A DNA stretch of 64,000 nt from positions 62,001 to 126,000 of the forward strand of contig CANRJY010000002.1 in assembly GCA_947631085.1 (NCBI GenBank). Reading direction: 5' to 3'. The position numbers and the translations under genes were made by a program. A model generated the notes under the pieces. It saw only the letters and a list, made by a program, of their open reading frames with translations. It did not search any database and was not told the DNA's origin. Positions 1-9,463 of this stretch are shown here, one piece after another. Within the stretch, counting starts at the first letter, position 1. Each line of letters opens with the position of its first letter. The DNA is from an uncultured Clostridia bacterium. GTDB lineage: Bacteria; Bacillota; Clostridia; UBA1381.

Positions 1-3000
1 GTCACGGCAAGGGCGGCGGACGTCGTGTTTAAACATCAGAATGTTGTCGGCTCGCAGACCTGCTACAGCGGCGACGACCTCAAGGAAACAACAATAACGG
101 AAATTCCGAATGTTAAGCAGGGTATGCGTATAAACCAGCCAGTGTTCCGAGCGGAGGGGCTTACGGCGAACAAGAGCTATACCGTAAAGCAGGAACTGAA
201 GGACGGCACGGTTATAAAGGAGGAAACCTTAACCGCATCAAACGGAACACTCGAATTTAAGCACGCGCGCAACTGCGAGATGATTGAAATTCTCGACGGC
301 GCGGAGGTTGCGGCGTCGCTCGGAACGGAGCCGGAATATGTACACGGCGTTGCGATAACGCGCGCGCCGATGTCGTGGCAGGTTTATCAGCGCGACGAAA
401 ACGATGAGGCTGAAATTACGATAAAGGGACTTTTGGAAACGGGCGATGAAAGCGTCACGGTGGAAATTGACGGAGCTGCCGAAGCGGTAAACGCGGAGAA
501 CAGCGCGTTTACATACACAAAAGCGCTTCCCGTCGGAACGTATGATATTACCATAAAATCCGACGGCGAAACTGTCGCGGAATATGAAAACGTCGCTGTC
601 GGCGATGTATGGGTCGCGGCGGGACAGTCGAACATGACGGATATGGGCGCAATCACGGACAATTTTAAACCCGATACGGACGACCCGATAAACGATAATA
701 TGCATATAATTTTCCCCGAGGACTGCGCATGGCAAAAAATGAGCCATCCCGCGGGCGAGGGCAGATTTTTCAAAACGGGCGTGAGAACGTCTCCGGTGAC
801 GAGCTTCGCGCGTGAAATAGCCGCGAGCGAGAACGTACCTGTCGGAATAGTTCAGTCGTCCGTGGGCGGAACATACACATACCAGTGGGTGAACGGAATA
901 CGCAACGACGCAAACAGCGGCTATTTGATCGCTGCGCTGAAGTCCTGCTTCGACAAAATGCCGTCGCATAACGTGAAGGGTATCTTGTGGTACCAGGGCT
1001 GCAACGACACGGACAAAGACAGCCTTGCCTACGCGTACAAGGAAAATCAGCAAAAGGTATTCAATGAAATGCGCGCGTTTTTCGGAAATGATGTGCCGAT
1101 TATAACGACGCAGATCAACGACGCGAACCAGGACAGCGACTTTGATAGGTGGTCGTATATCAAGGACATTCAGCGTCAAAACGAAGAATTGTATGATAAC
1201 GTTTACGTTGTCGGCACAAGCGAGTTTGAGCTTGGCGATACCATTCACAACAACGCCGCGTCAAACGTGAAGCTTGGCGAAAAGTGGGCGAACGCGGCGG
1301 AAAATGTCGCTTACGGCAAAACCGACGTTAATTTCCGCGAACCGACTATCGACACGGCATCGGTAACGGGTGAAAACGAAATCACTCTTACGTTTAAAAA
1401 TACGGACGGTCTGACGCTTGCGACGGAAACAAAGCGGATAGGCATAACAAACGGACTGCGTACTATACAGCTTGGCGATTTGAAAAAGGAATTTACAGTC
1501 CGCAACCGCGCGTCAAGGCAGATCACCGGCTCCGACAGCGGCAAAGGCACGGAGCTTACCGTAACAGACGCGAAGATAGTCGATAACATAAAGATTGTTA
1601 TCACAACCAAAGAGGAGCTTGCGGGCGTTGTGGCGGTTGACTGTATGTACGGAAAGCGCTTCACTCCGACTCTCGTTGACGCAAAAACGGGCGACAGTGT
1701 GCTCGGCTTCTATAATGTGATCGCGGAATATGAGAGCGTGCCGGTCGTGTCGGCTAAAAGAAACGTGGAGCTTACATACACCTGCGCGGGTGAGCCGTGC
1801 TCCGATATGGATGTTACGATCGAGGCGCTCGGCGCGACGGCTCTGAACGTCGATACGGTCACGCAAACAACCGGCGCGGACGGCAAAGTAACGGTAAGTT
1901 TACCCGACGGAAGCTACCGCGCTTCGACCGCGAAGAAAATCGGCGCGTGCGAGGCGTCGTCAAATAAATTTACTGTATCGGGCGGCGACGTAACGCAAAG
2001 CTATGCGATAGAGAAAAACAGCGAAACAAAGCCGGCTGAACCCGAATACACCTTCGGCGGCGCGTATAACGAGGTGAAAGCATTTGACACCTCGCCGCTC
2101 GGCGAAACAGCGATAGGCGACACGGGATTTAAGGTATCGACCTCGACCTCAAATTACAATAATGTGGTCGTAAGGGATAAATCGAGCAAAAACGACGGCT
2201 ATTATCCTTATGGCAAGGGACTTCCCGAAAACGGCTATTATCTGTTCCTCGGCTCGGGCGGCAACAGCTCGGTGGCGGTGACGCTTACTCTTCCCGAAAA
2301 GGCGGAAGCGGGAAAATATATGAAAATAACATATGCAAAGCCGTATGCCACAAATAACGGCAGCGCGAACAGGAACAGCGACAACGCTCCTACCGACACA
2401 ATAAAGGTCGGAGATGAGGTTATTGATTTGCAGAATAGCTGCGAATTTGACACATGGTACACAACGACCGTAAAGCTCGGCGCGGACGTGTCAAAGCTTG
2501 ATATATCGCTTGGAAAATGGGGCGCGGCGGCGATCTCAAGCATACAAATCCTAAACAGTGCCGACACTATGGAGCTTATTTCGGAGGACAATGTGAGCGA
2601 AAAATATATAACGGCGGAAAATCAGACGGTGAAATACAGCGCGAAAATTTACAACAGCGTAACGACGCTTATGGGCGGAAACGAGATAACCTCTAAAGGA
2701 ACGGTTGACGATAATGCGAAAGCGGAATATTCCGTAAATTACGCGGGACTGAGCATAGATGAAAACGGCGTTCTCACAATAACTCCGCAGGCTCAGCCGG
2801 GCGAGGCGCCTGTGACCGCGTCATACGGCGGATTTACAAAGAGTCTGCCGCTTGTGCTGAAGGCGCTCGGCGCGGCGGACGGCGTTTCGATATTCGGCGG
2901 CGAGATCATTACGGTAAACGGAACGCAGAAGCAGGAGCGTTATTCGGCAATTCCGACCGCCGGCGGCGCGGTTCTTCCGGCGCGCGACACAAGATGGGAA

Positions 3001-6000
3001 ATAGTCGGCGAAGCAAACGGCGCGTCGATCGCGGCGGACGGTACACTTACCGTTCCGGCGAACGCGAATGCGGGAGTTATTAAGATAAAGGCGACGCTTA
3101 TCGCGGCGGGCGTGCAGTCGAAGGAAATATCGGCTGAATACGACGTTACGATAAGAAATTCACAGTCAGCGTCAAGCCCGTACAGCGTAACGGGGCTTCT
3201 TCTGAGAAACGGCGAAACGGACATAACAAAAGCGGTCGGGATCGACGGAATTATCATAGACAAGAACGGCGCGGCTGACGGGAGTTTTGCGGCAAAAATA
3301 AAGGTATTCGACGCAAATAACATGGTAATCGCGGAGAAAATCGTGCCGCTTAACAATTTGGCTGACGGAGTGCAGAGCGTCAAATGCGCGGTCGACTTCA
3401 CAAGGGCGGCGTTCGCGAAGGCGTATATAGAAAAATCGGCGGATATTCCCGTTTCGAATAATGGCATTTCATACGCAAACGGCGTTGTGACGGTAAATGC
3501 AAACGCGGATACGGCGGTGCTTATCTACACGGATTACAATGGCAGCGTTTTGAAGGACGTAAAAACATATCCGCTCACATTTACAAACGGAAAAGCGGAA
3601 CAGCCGCTGACGGCGGAGGTCGGCTCGAAGCTGATGGTATGGAATGATCTTAACGATATGGAACCGGTATGCAGCGCGGTTACGGTGGGAGAAACAGAAT
3701 TTAACGCGGAAGGCGCGGAGGTCGTTTCCGATGAAATAACGGTGCTTTCGAGCGGCGAATACAAAAACGTTCCGCTCGTCTCGGACTGGATAACAGGCGT
3801 GAAATCGGGCTTAGGCATGGGCGCGGGCATAATCTCTCCGCAGGGCGCGCCTTACGGAGTTGATCCGAATATAGTGGACGCGTCCGAAGGCGTGAGCTAT
3901 ACATATGACGACAGCTATCAAGGCGCGGACACGGACAATGCTCTTTGGTACAAGACAGGCGCGTACGGCACGGGCAACAACACAAGCATCTACGCGCGCG
4001 ACAGCGTTGTTTGGGAAAAGCAGGCGCTTCCGATAGGCAACGGCTATATGGGCGGTATGCTGTTCGGTATGCCGAATAAGGATCAAATCCAGTTTAACGA
4101 GGAAACCTTCTGGGCGGCGGGCTACAGAGGCGTGCAGAGCAGCGTAAATCATGACAGCGTAAACAAGAACATGAGCGAGGGCATTAACGGTTATATGAGC
4201 GCGGGAAATATTTTCGTTGATTTTGATATGCCGGCAAATGCAAGCGTTAATAACTACTACCGCGACTTAAACCTTGACGACGCGGTGGCTCATGTCAGAT
4301 ATGAATATGACGGAGTAAAATACAGCCGCGAATACTTTGCCTCATACCCGAAGGGTGTTCTCGCGTTCCGCTATACTGCGGATACGGCGGGCGCGCTGAA
4401 TTTCACGGTAAATCCCGTGTCGATGCATCCGGGCAAGGTTACGGTAAACGACGGTGAAATCACTATCATAGGCAAGCTGAAAGACTCCGAACCGTACAAT
4501 TCGGGCGGAAACGCGGCGTGGAACCAAGAATCCGATCTTGAATACTGCACAAAAATAAAGGTGATCGCGGACAACGGAGAAATTACCGACGGCTACAACA
4601 AGGTGACCGTAACCGGCGCGACAGGCGTTACAATTCTCGTGACAGCCGCAACGGATTACGACAAGGATCAATTCGAGCTGAACTCCGACGGCACGGTCAA
4701 TATGAATAAAACTCCGTACAAGAGCGTTCGCGGCGTGCAGGCGGCGATCGAAAAAGCGACAGCGCGTATGAGCGGTGCTGCGGCGATGAGCTACAACGAA
4801 TTAAAGGCGGAACATATCGCGGACTATAAATCGCAGTTTGACACGGTTAAATTCAGCCTGACGGACGCGGACGAAATATGCTCCACTCCCACGGACGCGC
4901 TGCAATCGTCGTACAGCGGCGTTGTGAACACGAGCATGGAAGCGGACGGCACGACAAAGGTATCCTATGACAGTGCGAAATACGCCGCGCTCGACAAACA
5001 CCTCGAAGAGCTGCACTTCAACTACGCGCGCTACATGATGATCTCCTCGTCGCGCTCGGACACAATGCCCGCGACTCTTCAGGGCAAATGGTGTCAGTCC
5101 ACGGCGGAGATTTGGGGTTCATGCTACTGCATCAACATCAATATGGAAATGAACTACTGGTTCGCGGGCGGCGCGAATTTACTTGACAGCGGCAAATCGC
5201 TTGTGACGTGGTTCAATTCGCAGATCCCCGCAGGACGCGTCACGGCAAAGAATATGTACAAGGTGACGCCGAAATCATATAAATACGAGAACGGCAAAAT
5301 CACCTTCACCGACAGCGAGGACGACGCGGACGATGTGTTCATCATGCACACCAAGCAGGCTATCATGGGTACGACGGATATGACGGGTTCGACGAGTATT
5401 CAGTCGGCGGGCAACACGGCGTGGCTTATGTACAATCTCTGGGATCTGTACCAAACGAGCGGCGATAAAGAGCTTCTCGAAAACGACCTTTATCCGATAA
5501 TGCGCAAAGCCGCGAATTTCTACACGCAGTATCTGTACAACAACGAAAGAAAAACAACGACCGACACCGATAAATATCCCGACGGCTACTACTACACCAC
5601 CTGGGCGGGACGCTCGCCCGAGCAGGGACCGACAGAGGAGGGCATAAAGTACGATTTGCAGCTTGTTGCGGGAATGTACGATTACACGATCGCGGCGGCT
5701 GAAACGCTCGGTATCGATGCTGATAAAGTCGCGGCATGGAAGGAGATAAGAAACCATCTTGAAGCTCCCGTTGAATTGGGCGACGACGGACAGATAAAGG
5801 AATGGGCTGAGGAAACAACATATAACACCGACGCAAGCGGCAAGGCTATAGGCGACCCTGTTCACAGACATATCTCGCATCTCGTCGGATTATATCCGGG
5901 AACACTCATAAACCGCGAAACTCCGGAACTGTTAAACGGCGCGAAAATAGTGCTCCAAAAGCGCGGCGACGACTCCACGGGTTGGTCATGCTCGAACAAA

Positions 6001-6447
6001 TTCCTCATGTGGACGCGCGTTCTCGAGGGCGACAGAGCGCTTGAGATGTTCCGCTATCAGCTTGCGAAAAAGACATATCAAAACCTGTTTGACTTCCACG
6101 ATCCGTTCCAGATAGACGGAAACTTCGGCTCGGCGGCGGGTGTTATGGAGCTTCTGATGCAGTCGCAGACAGGCACGATCTACATTCTCCCCGCGCTCCC
6201 GACGGTTTGGGATAAGGGCGAGATAAGCGGCATAAAGGCGAAAAACGGAGCAACCGTTTCAATCAAATGGAGCGATAACAAAGCCGACGAAATAAGAATA
6301 ACTCCCGCGTTTGACGGCGAACTTACTATCGGCTATGATAAGGACAACACACTCAAATTAAACGGCACGGATGTGACGTTTGCCGACGGAACATATACGA
6401 TCACCGGCGCGAAAGCGGGTACGGAATATGTGTTTACGAGCAAATAA
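1..6447 (+). CDS. Giant esterase (SGNH/CE20-like) plus GH95 glycoside hydrolase, 5' end outside window
   Basis: The reading frame is open from base 1, so the N-terminus and any signal peptide are missing; a GTG at 25 is internal and residue numbers here count from it. An SGNH/sialate-O-acetylesterase-type domain spans about residues 195-435, with the nucleophile Ser202 in GQSNM, a WYQGCND block and a late His in GDTIHNN. Middle residues (about 600-1300) look like Ig-like and carbohydrate-binding modules. The GH95 domain runs from about 1310 to the end, with GNGYMGGMLFG, NINMEMNYW (about 1704), SPEQG (about 1863) and FQIDGNFG (about 2028), which carry the family's Asn, Glu and Asp catalytic positions. 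Known GH95 enzymes are alpha-L-fucosidases or alpha-L-galactosidases. The inferred role is removing acetyl groups and fucose/galactose from one substrate such as xyloglucan, pectin side chains or host glycans, probably outside the cell. A strong terminator follows. Confidence 0.88.
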   Translation, partial: VTARAADVVFKHQNVVGSQTCYSGDDLKETTITEIPNVKQGMRINQPVFRAEGLTANKSYTVKQELKDGTVIKEETLTASNGTLEFKHARNCEMIEILDGAEVAASLGTEPEYVHGVAITRAPMSWQVYQRDENDEAEITIKGLLETGDESVTVEIDGAAEAVNAENSAFTYTKALPVGTYDITIKSDGETVAEYENVAVGDVWVAAGQSNMTDMGAITDNFKPDTDDPINDNMHIIFPEDCAWQKMSHPAGEGRFFKTGVRTSPVTSFAREIAASENVPVGIVQSSVGGTYTYQWVNGIRNDANSGYLIAALKSCFDKMPSHNVKGILWYQGCNDTDKDSLAYAYKENQQKVFNEMRAFFGNDVPIITTQINDANQDSDFDRWSYIKDIQRQNEELYDNVYVVGTSEFELGDTIHNNAASNVKLGEKWANAAENVAYGKTDVNFREPTIDTASVTGENEITLTFKNTDGLTLATETKRIGITNGLRTIQLGDLKKEFTVRNRASRQITGSDSGKGTELTVTDAKIVDNIKIVITTKEELAGVVAVDCMYGKRFTPTLVDAKTGDSVLGFYNVIAEYESVPVVSAKRNVELTYTCAGEPCSDMDVTIEALGATALNVDTVTQTTGADGKVTVSLPDGSYRASTAKKIGACEASSNKFTVSGGDVTQSYAIEKNSETKPAEPEYTFGGAYNEVKAFDTSPLGETAIGDTGFKVSTSTSNYNNVVVRDKSSKNDGYYPYGKGLPENGYYLFLGSGGNSSVAVTLTLPEKAEAGKYMKITYAKPYATNNGSANRNSDNAPTDTIKVGDEVIDLQNSCEFDTWYTTTVKLGADVSKLDISLGKWGAAAISSIQILNSADTMELISEDNVSEKYITAENQTVKYSAKIYNSVTTLMGGNEITSKGTVDDNAKAEYSVNYAGLSIDENGVLTITPQAQPGEAPVTASYGGFTKSLPLVLKALGAADGVSIFGGEIITVNGTQKQERYSAIPTAGGAVLPARDTRWEIVGEANGASIAADGTLTVPANANAGVIKIKATLIAAGVQSKEISAEYDVTIRNSQSASSPYSVTGLLLRNGETDITKAVGIDGIIIDKNGAADGSFAAKIKVFDANNMVIAEKIVPLNNLADGVQSVKCAVDFTRAAFAKAYIEKSADIPVSNNGISYANGVVTVNANADTAVLIYTDYNGSVLKDVKTYPLTFTNGKAEQPLTAEVGSKLMVWNDLNDMEPVCSAVTVGETEFNAEGAEVVSDEITVLSSGEYKNVPLVSDWITGVKSGLGMGAGIISPQGAPYGVDPNIVDASEGVSYTYDDSYQGADTDNALWYKTGAYGTGNNTSIYARDSVVWEKQALPIGNGYMGGMLFGMPNKDQIQFNEETFWAAGYRGVQSSVNHDSVNKNMSEGINGYMSAGNIFVDFDMPANASVNNYYRDLNLDDAVAHVRYEYDGVKYSREYFASYPKGVLAFRYTADTAGALNFTVNPVSMHPGKVTVNDGEITIIGKLKDSEPYNSGGNAAWNQESDLEYCTKIKVIADNGEITDGYNKVTVTGATGVTILVTAATDYDKDQFELNSDGTVNMNKTPYKSVRGVQAAIEKATARMSGAAAMSYNELKAEHIADYKSQFDTVKFSLTDADEICSTPTDALQSSYSGVVNTSMEADGTTKVSYDSAKYAALDKHLEELHFNYARYMMISSSRSDTMPATLQGKWCQSTAEIWGSCYCININMEMNYWFAGGANLLDSGKSLVTWFNSQIPAGRVTAKNMYKVTPKSYKYENGKITFTDSEDDADDVFIMHTKQAIMGTTDMTGSTSIQSAGNTAWLMYNLWDLYQTSGDKELLENDLYPIMRKAANFYTQYLYNNERKTTTDTDKYPDGYYYTTWAGRSPEQGPTEEGIKYDLQLVAGMYDYTIAAAETLGIDADKVAAWKEIRNHLEAPVELGDDGQIKEWAEETTYNTDASGKAIGDPVHRHISHLVGLYPGTLINRETPELLNGAKIVLQKRGDDSTGWSCSNKFLMWTRVLEGDRALEMFRYQLAKKTYQNLFDFHDPFQIDGNFGSAAGVMELLMQSQTGTIYILPALPTVWDKGEISGIKAKNGATVSIKWSDNKADEIRITPAFDGELTIGYDKDNTLKLNGTDVTFADGTYTITGAKAGTEYVFTSK

Positions 6448-6464
6448 GCAAGGTATATAAATAT

Positions 6465-6488
6465 ACGGGAGGGCATATGCCCTCCCGT
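6465..6488 (+). terminator. Terminator of the esterase/GH95 gene
   Basis: A perfect 24-bp palindrome (left arm ACGGGAGGGCAT) starts 18 bp after the stop codon and is followed by a T-rich stretch, GTTTATTTT. The sequence from about 6489 to 6681 is AT-rich; no gene was seen in it. Confidence 0.85.
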
Positions 6489-6681
6489 GTTTATTTTCCT
6501 CTTTCCTTTTTCCGCATATAAGAAAAACTTTAGCCATATTTTATTCTCTGTTAAAATTTTCGCTGATTTGAGCTATTGAAATTATTATATAATAAATTCA
6601 AAAAATCAATAATGATGCTATTGCTTATTTAATGTTATGTTGATTTTTTTTGTTCACTTCATATCTTAGTCCGTTTTTGTT

Positions 6682-7131
6682 TTACATATGCCGCCACAGC
6701 GCCACAGCGATTCCCAAAATCGCTCCGGCGAAAACCTGTGTCGGGGTGTGTCCCAAAAGCTCCTTAAGGCGCTTTTCCGTTCTGCTGAAATCCGATTTTA
6801 CGAACGAATCGACAATCTTGTTCAAAATCGCCGCCTGCTGACCCGCGGCGCGGCGCACTCCCGCGGCGTCGTACATCACGACGAGCGCGAACACGGTGCC
6901 GAGCGCGAATATATTTGAATCGAAGCCCTCCGTAAGCCCCAGCGACATCGCAAGCGACACAACAAGCGCCGAATGCGAGCTGGGCATTCCGCCCGAGCCG
7001 ACAAGGCGCTCAAAATTCACCTTGCGGTCTTTTATCAGGACTATTATCATTTTCATAACCTGTGCGATAAACCATGATATCAGCGCGGTTATGAGCGCCG
7101 AATTTGAAATCAGCTCTTTTAAACCAGTCAT
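6682..7131 (-). CDS. Divergent PAP2-family (DUF212, YuiD-like) membrane protein
   Basis: 149 residues with several hydrophobic segments. The family signature is visible: VGSGGMPSSHSALV (about residues 46-59), resembling the PSSH motif of acid phosphatase/vanadium haloperoxidase enzymes, and VMYDAAGVRRAAGQQA (about 86-101). The C-terminal segment LLGHTPTQVFAGAILGIAVA is typical of DUF212. A phosphatase role is suggested by the motif but not established for the family. It is the last gene of the nusB-xseA-xseB-ispA run, 19 bp after ispA, so it may act on a prenyl- or lipid-phosphate; that link is inferred from position. No hairpin terminator is obvious downstream. Confidence 0.85.
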   Translation of the reverse strand: MTGLKELISNSALITALISWFIAQVMKMIIVLIKDRKVNFERLVGSGGMPSSHSALVVSLAMSLGLTEGFDSNIFALGTVFALVVMYDAAGVRRAAGQQAAILNKIVDSFVKSDFSRTEKRLKELLGHTPTQVFAGAILGIAVALWRHM

Positions 7132-7150
7132 ATATTTTTCTCCCGTATTT

Positions 7151-8026
7151 TTATGATGTGCGCGCGGTCAGATAATCTGTCAGGCGAAGAAGGAAATCGG
7201 CTTTTTCTCCGAAGCATTCAAGCGCTTTTTTTGCCTTTTGGCTGTAAAGCAGAGCGAGCTCCTTCGATTTTTCCAATCCCGCGAGCTTTACATATGTGTT
7301 TTTGTCCGATTTCTCGTCGCTGCCGACGGGCTTCCCGAGCTCCGCTTCGCTTCCCTCGACGTCGAGTATATCGTCGCGGATTTGAAACGCCACGCCGAGA
7401 TTTGCCGCAAATTCGTCAACCGCGTCTGTTTCCGCCTTATCCGCGCCGGCAAGAACAGCGCCTATTACGCAGGACGAACGGATTATCGCTCCGGTCTTGA
7501 GCAGGTGCAGATGCCTCAGCTCGTCGAGAGTTATATCCTTTCCCTCGCTCTGCATGTCTATTATCTGCCCGCCTATCATACCCTCCGTTCCGGATGATTT
7601 CGCAAGCTCCGATATGGCTCTGAGCGAGCGCGCCGCGTTGTCCGAAGCGGCGGCGGACACTATCTCGAACGCTTTGTTAAGAAGAGCGTCGCCCGCGAGA
7701 ATTGCCGCTGCCTCGCCGAATTTTATATGGCTCGTCGGCATTCCTCGCCGCAAATCGTCGTTATCCATCGCGGGAAGGTCGTCGTGTATCAGCGAATAGG
7801 TGTGTATCATTTCCATCGCGCATGCAAACGGCATCACGTTTTCCTCGCTGCCGCCGCACATTTTTGCGGTCTCGAGCATCAAAATCGGACGCAGACGCTT
7901 GCCGCCCGCGAAAAGGCTGTAGCGCATCGCAGTATAGATTATGCTTTGCGCGTTGTCGCGCTCCGGCAGATATTCGTTCAGGGCACGGTCTATACGCTCT
8001 ATTTTTTCCTTAAGTTCGGTTTTCAT
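7151..8026 (-). CDS. ispA: Short-chain polyprenyl (farnesyl) diphosphate synthase
   Basis: 291 residues, the usual size for bacterial FPP synthase. It condenses IPP with DMAPP/GPP to give farnesyl diphosphate, the precursor of undecaprenyl phosphate and quinones, in the cytoplasm. The first Asp-rich motif is DDLPAMDND with a following RRG, and the second is QIRDDILD; both bind Mg-diphosphate. FAGGKRLRP near residue 40 binds IPP. The start lies 4 bp after xseB, and the xseA-xseB-ispA order is common in Firmicutes and Clostridia. The exact chain length (C15 or C20) cannot be read with certainty from sequence. Confidence 0.93.
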   Translation of the reverse strand: MKTELKEKIERIDRALNEYLPERDNAQSIIYTAMRYSLFAGGKRLRPILMLETAKMCGGSEENVMPFACAMEMIHTYSLIHDDLPAMDNDDLRRGMPTSHIKFGEAAAILAGDALLNKAFEIVSAAASDNAARSLRAISELAKSSGTEGMIGGQIIDMQSEGKDITLDELRHLHLLKTGAIIRSSCVIGAVLAGADKAETDAVDEFAANLGVAFQIRDDILDVEGSEAELGKPVGSDEKSDKNTYVKLAGLEKSKELALLYSQKAKKALECFGEKADFLLRLTDYLTARTS

Positions 8027-8030
8027 ACTA

Positions 8031-8273
8031 TTATAATCCTTTATCGGTGTTTTCGGTAAATTCGCTTTCTTCGACGCTGCCGTCCGGATTGGCTGTCAGC
8101 ACAGACACCTTCATTTCGGCTTCGTCAAGCATTTTCTGGCAGCCCTTCGCGAGTTTTACTCCGCGCTCGAAAAGCGCCAGCGACTCATCGAGCGTGGCGT
8201 CGCCGTTTTCGAGACGGCGCACTATTTCTTCAAGCTCCTCCACCGACTGCTCAAATGTTTTTTTCTCTTTCAT
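8031..8273 (-). CDS. xseB: Exodeoxyribonuclease VII small subunit
   Basis: 80 residues, normal for XseB. It opens with the family block TFEQSVEELEEIVRRLENGDATLDESLALFERG (about residues 7-39) and continues through KLAKGCQKMLDEAEMKV, both amphipathic helices. It binds XseA to form exonuclease VII, which degrades single-stranded DNA to oligonucleotides. It lies 11 bp downstream of xseA. Confidence 0.95.
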   Translation of the reverse strand: MKEKKTFEQSVEELEEIVRRLENGDATLDESLALFERGVKLAKGCQKMLDEAEMKVSVLTANPDGSVEESEFTENTDKGL

Positions 8274-8284
8274 TTGCTTTCTCC

Positions 8285-9463
8285 TTATTTTACGACGCAG
8301 TCCGCGCCGCCGTCTTTGAGTTTTAGTGTAAATTCCGTACCCGATCTCAGCTTTTTTGCGCTTCTTATGACCTCGCCGTTCGGCTTCATCGGTATAGCGT
8401 AGCCGCGCGAGAGCGTTTGCAGGGGGCTAAGCGCGTCGAGACGTCCCGCGAGCTCGGCAAGCTTGTTTTTCTTGTCCATCGCTTTCAGACGGAAGCTCTG
8501 TTCCGCGCTTTTGAGCAAATTGTCAAGCCTTATGCTCTCGTCCTGAATACGCTCCTTCGGAGTCCGCATTTTCAGGGACGCTATATGCTTGCGGTCGGCT
8601 TCTATGCGCTTTGTCACCGCGCGCAGCGCGCGGCTCCAAGACATCGATATCATATTCTTTACATCGAGCGCGGACGGAACGGCTATTTCAGCCGCCGCCG
8701 AAGGAGTCGGAGCGCGGCAGTCCGCGACAAAGTCGGCTATCGTAAAATCAGTTTCGTGTCCCACCGCGGATATTATCGGAATTTTCGAGGCAAATATCGC
8801 GCGCGCGACAGCTTCCTCGTTAAACGCCCACAAATCCTCCAGCGAGCCGCCGCCGCGGCCCACTATCAAGGTGTCTACGGGGTAGCGCTCGTTGAAAAAC
8901 TCTATCGCCTCGACTATTCCCGCCACCGCCGCCGCGCCCTGCACGGGCGTGGGGTAAATCACTATTTTTGTCATGGGGAACCGGCGCGTGATAACGTTTA
9001 TTATATCATGCGCGACCGCGCCCGTCACAGCCGTCGCCACGCCTACCGTTTCGGGGCAGCGCGGTATAGGTTTTTTATACTGCTGCGCGAACAGCCCTTC
9101 CTCCTCAAGCTTGCGTTTGAGCTGCTCGAACGCTATATAAAGCTCGCCGACGCCGTCGGGAATCATTTCCTCAATATACAGCTGATACGCGCCGGAGGGC
9201 TCGTAGACCGTTATTCTGCCGCGCGCGAGCACCTTCATGCCGTCCTGCGGATAGAAGCTCAGATGCGCGGCGGAGCTTTTGAACATAATCGCCTTCAGCA
9301 CGCTTTTTTCGTCTTTTAGGGTTATATACAGATGCCCCGAATAGTGACTTTTGAAATTTGATATTTCACCCTTTATCCAAATGTTTCCGAGTACCTGATT
9401 ATGGTCAAAATAACGCTTCAGGTAACTGTTTATCTGTGAAACCGTAGCTATTTTCGCTTCCAT
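8285..9463 (-). CDS. xseA: Exodeoxyribonuclease VII large subunit
   Basis: 392 residues. The N-terminal OB-fold (about 1-100) contains GNIWIKGEISNFK and YITLKDE. The catalytic domain has VGRGGGSLEDLWAFNEE and SAVGHETDFTIADFVAD followed by RAPTPSAAAE, all diagnostic for XseA. The C-terminal half is helical, as expected for XseB binding. Its ATG directly abuts the stop codon of the upstream TsaD-like gene, so the two are probably translationally coupled. Confidence 0.95.
   Translation of the reverse strand: MEAKIATVSQINSYLKRYFDHNQVLGNIWIKGEISNFKSHYSGHLYITLKDEKSVLKAIMFKSSAAHLSFYPQDGMKVLARGRITVYEPSGAYQLYIEEMIPDGVGELYIAFEQLKRKLEEEGLFAQQYKKPIPRCPETVGVATAVTGAVAHDIINVITRRFPMTKIVIYPTPVQGAAAVAGIVEAIEFFNERYPVDTLIVGRGGGSLEDLWAFNEEAVARAIFASKIPIISAVGHETDFTIADFVADCRAPTPSAAAEIAVPSALDVKNMISMSWSRALRAVTKRIEADRKHIASLKMRTPKERIQDESIRLDNLLKSAEQSFRLKAMDKKNKLAELAGRLDALSPLQTLSRGYAIPMKPNGEVIRSAKKLRSGTEFTLKLKDGGADCVVK

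Noticed and set aside
238-1248. Long minus-strand open frame (336 codons) opposite the esterase gene
   Set aside because: Arg/His/Val-rich composition typical of antisense reading in a GC-biased gene; no ribosome site and no family motifs.
8417-9319. Plus-strand open frame (300 codons) over xseA
   Set aside because: Antisense shadow of a well-conserved gene; low-complexity Arg/Tyr/His composition.
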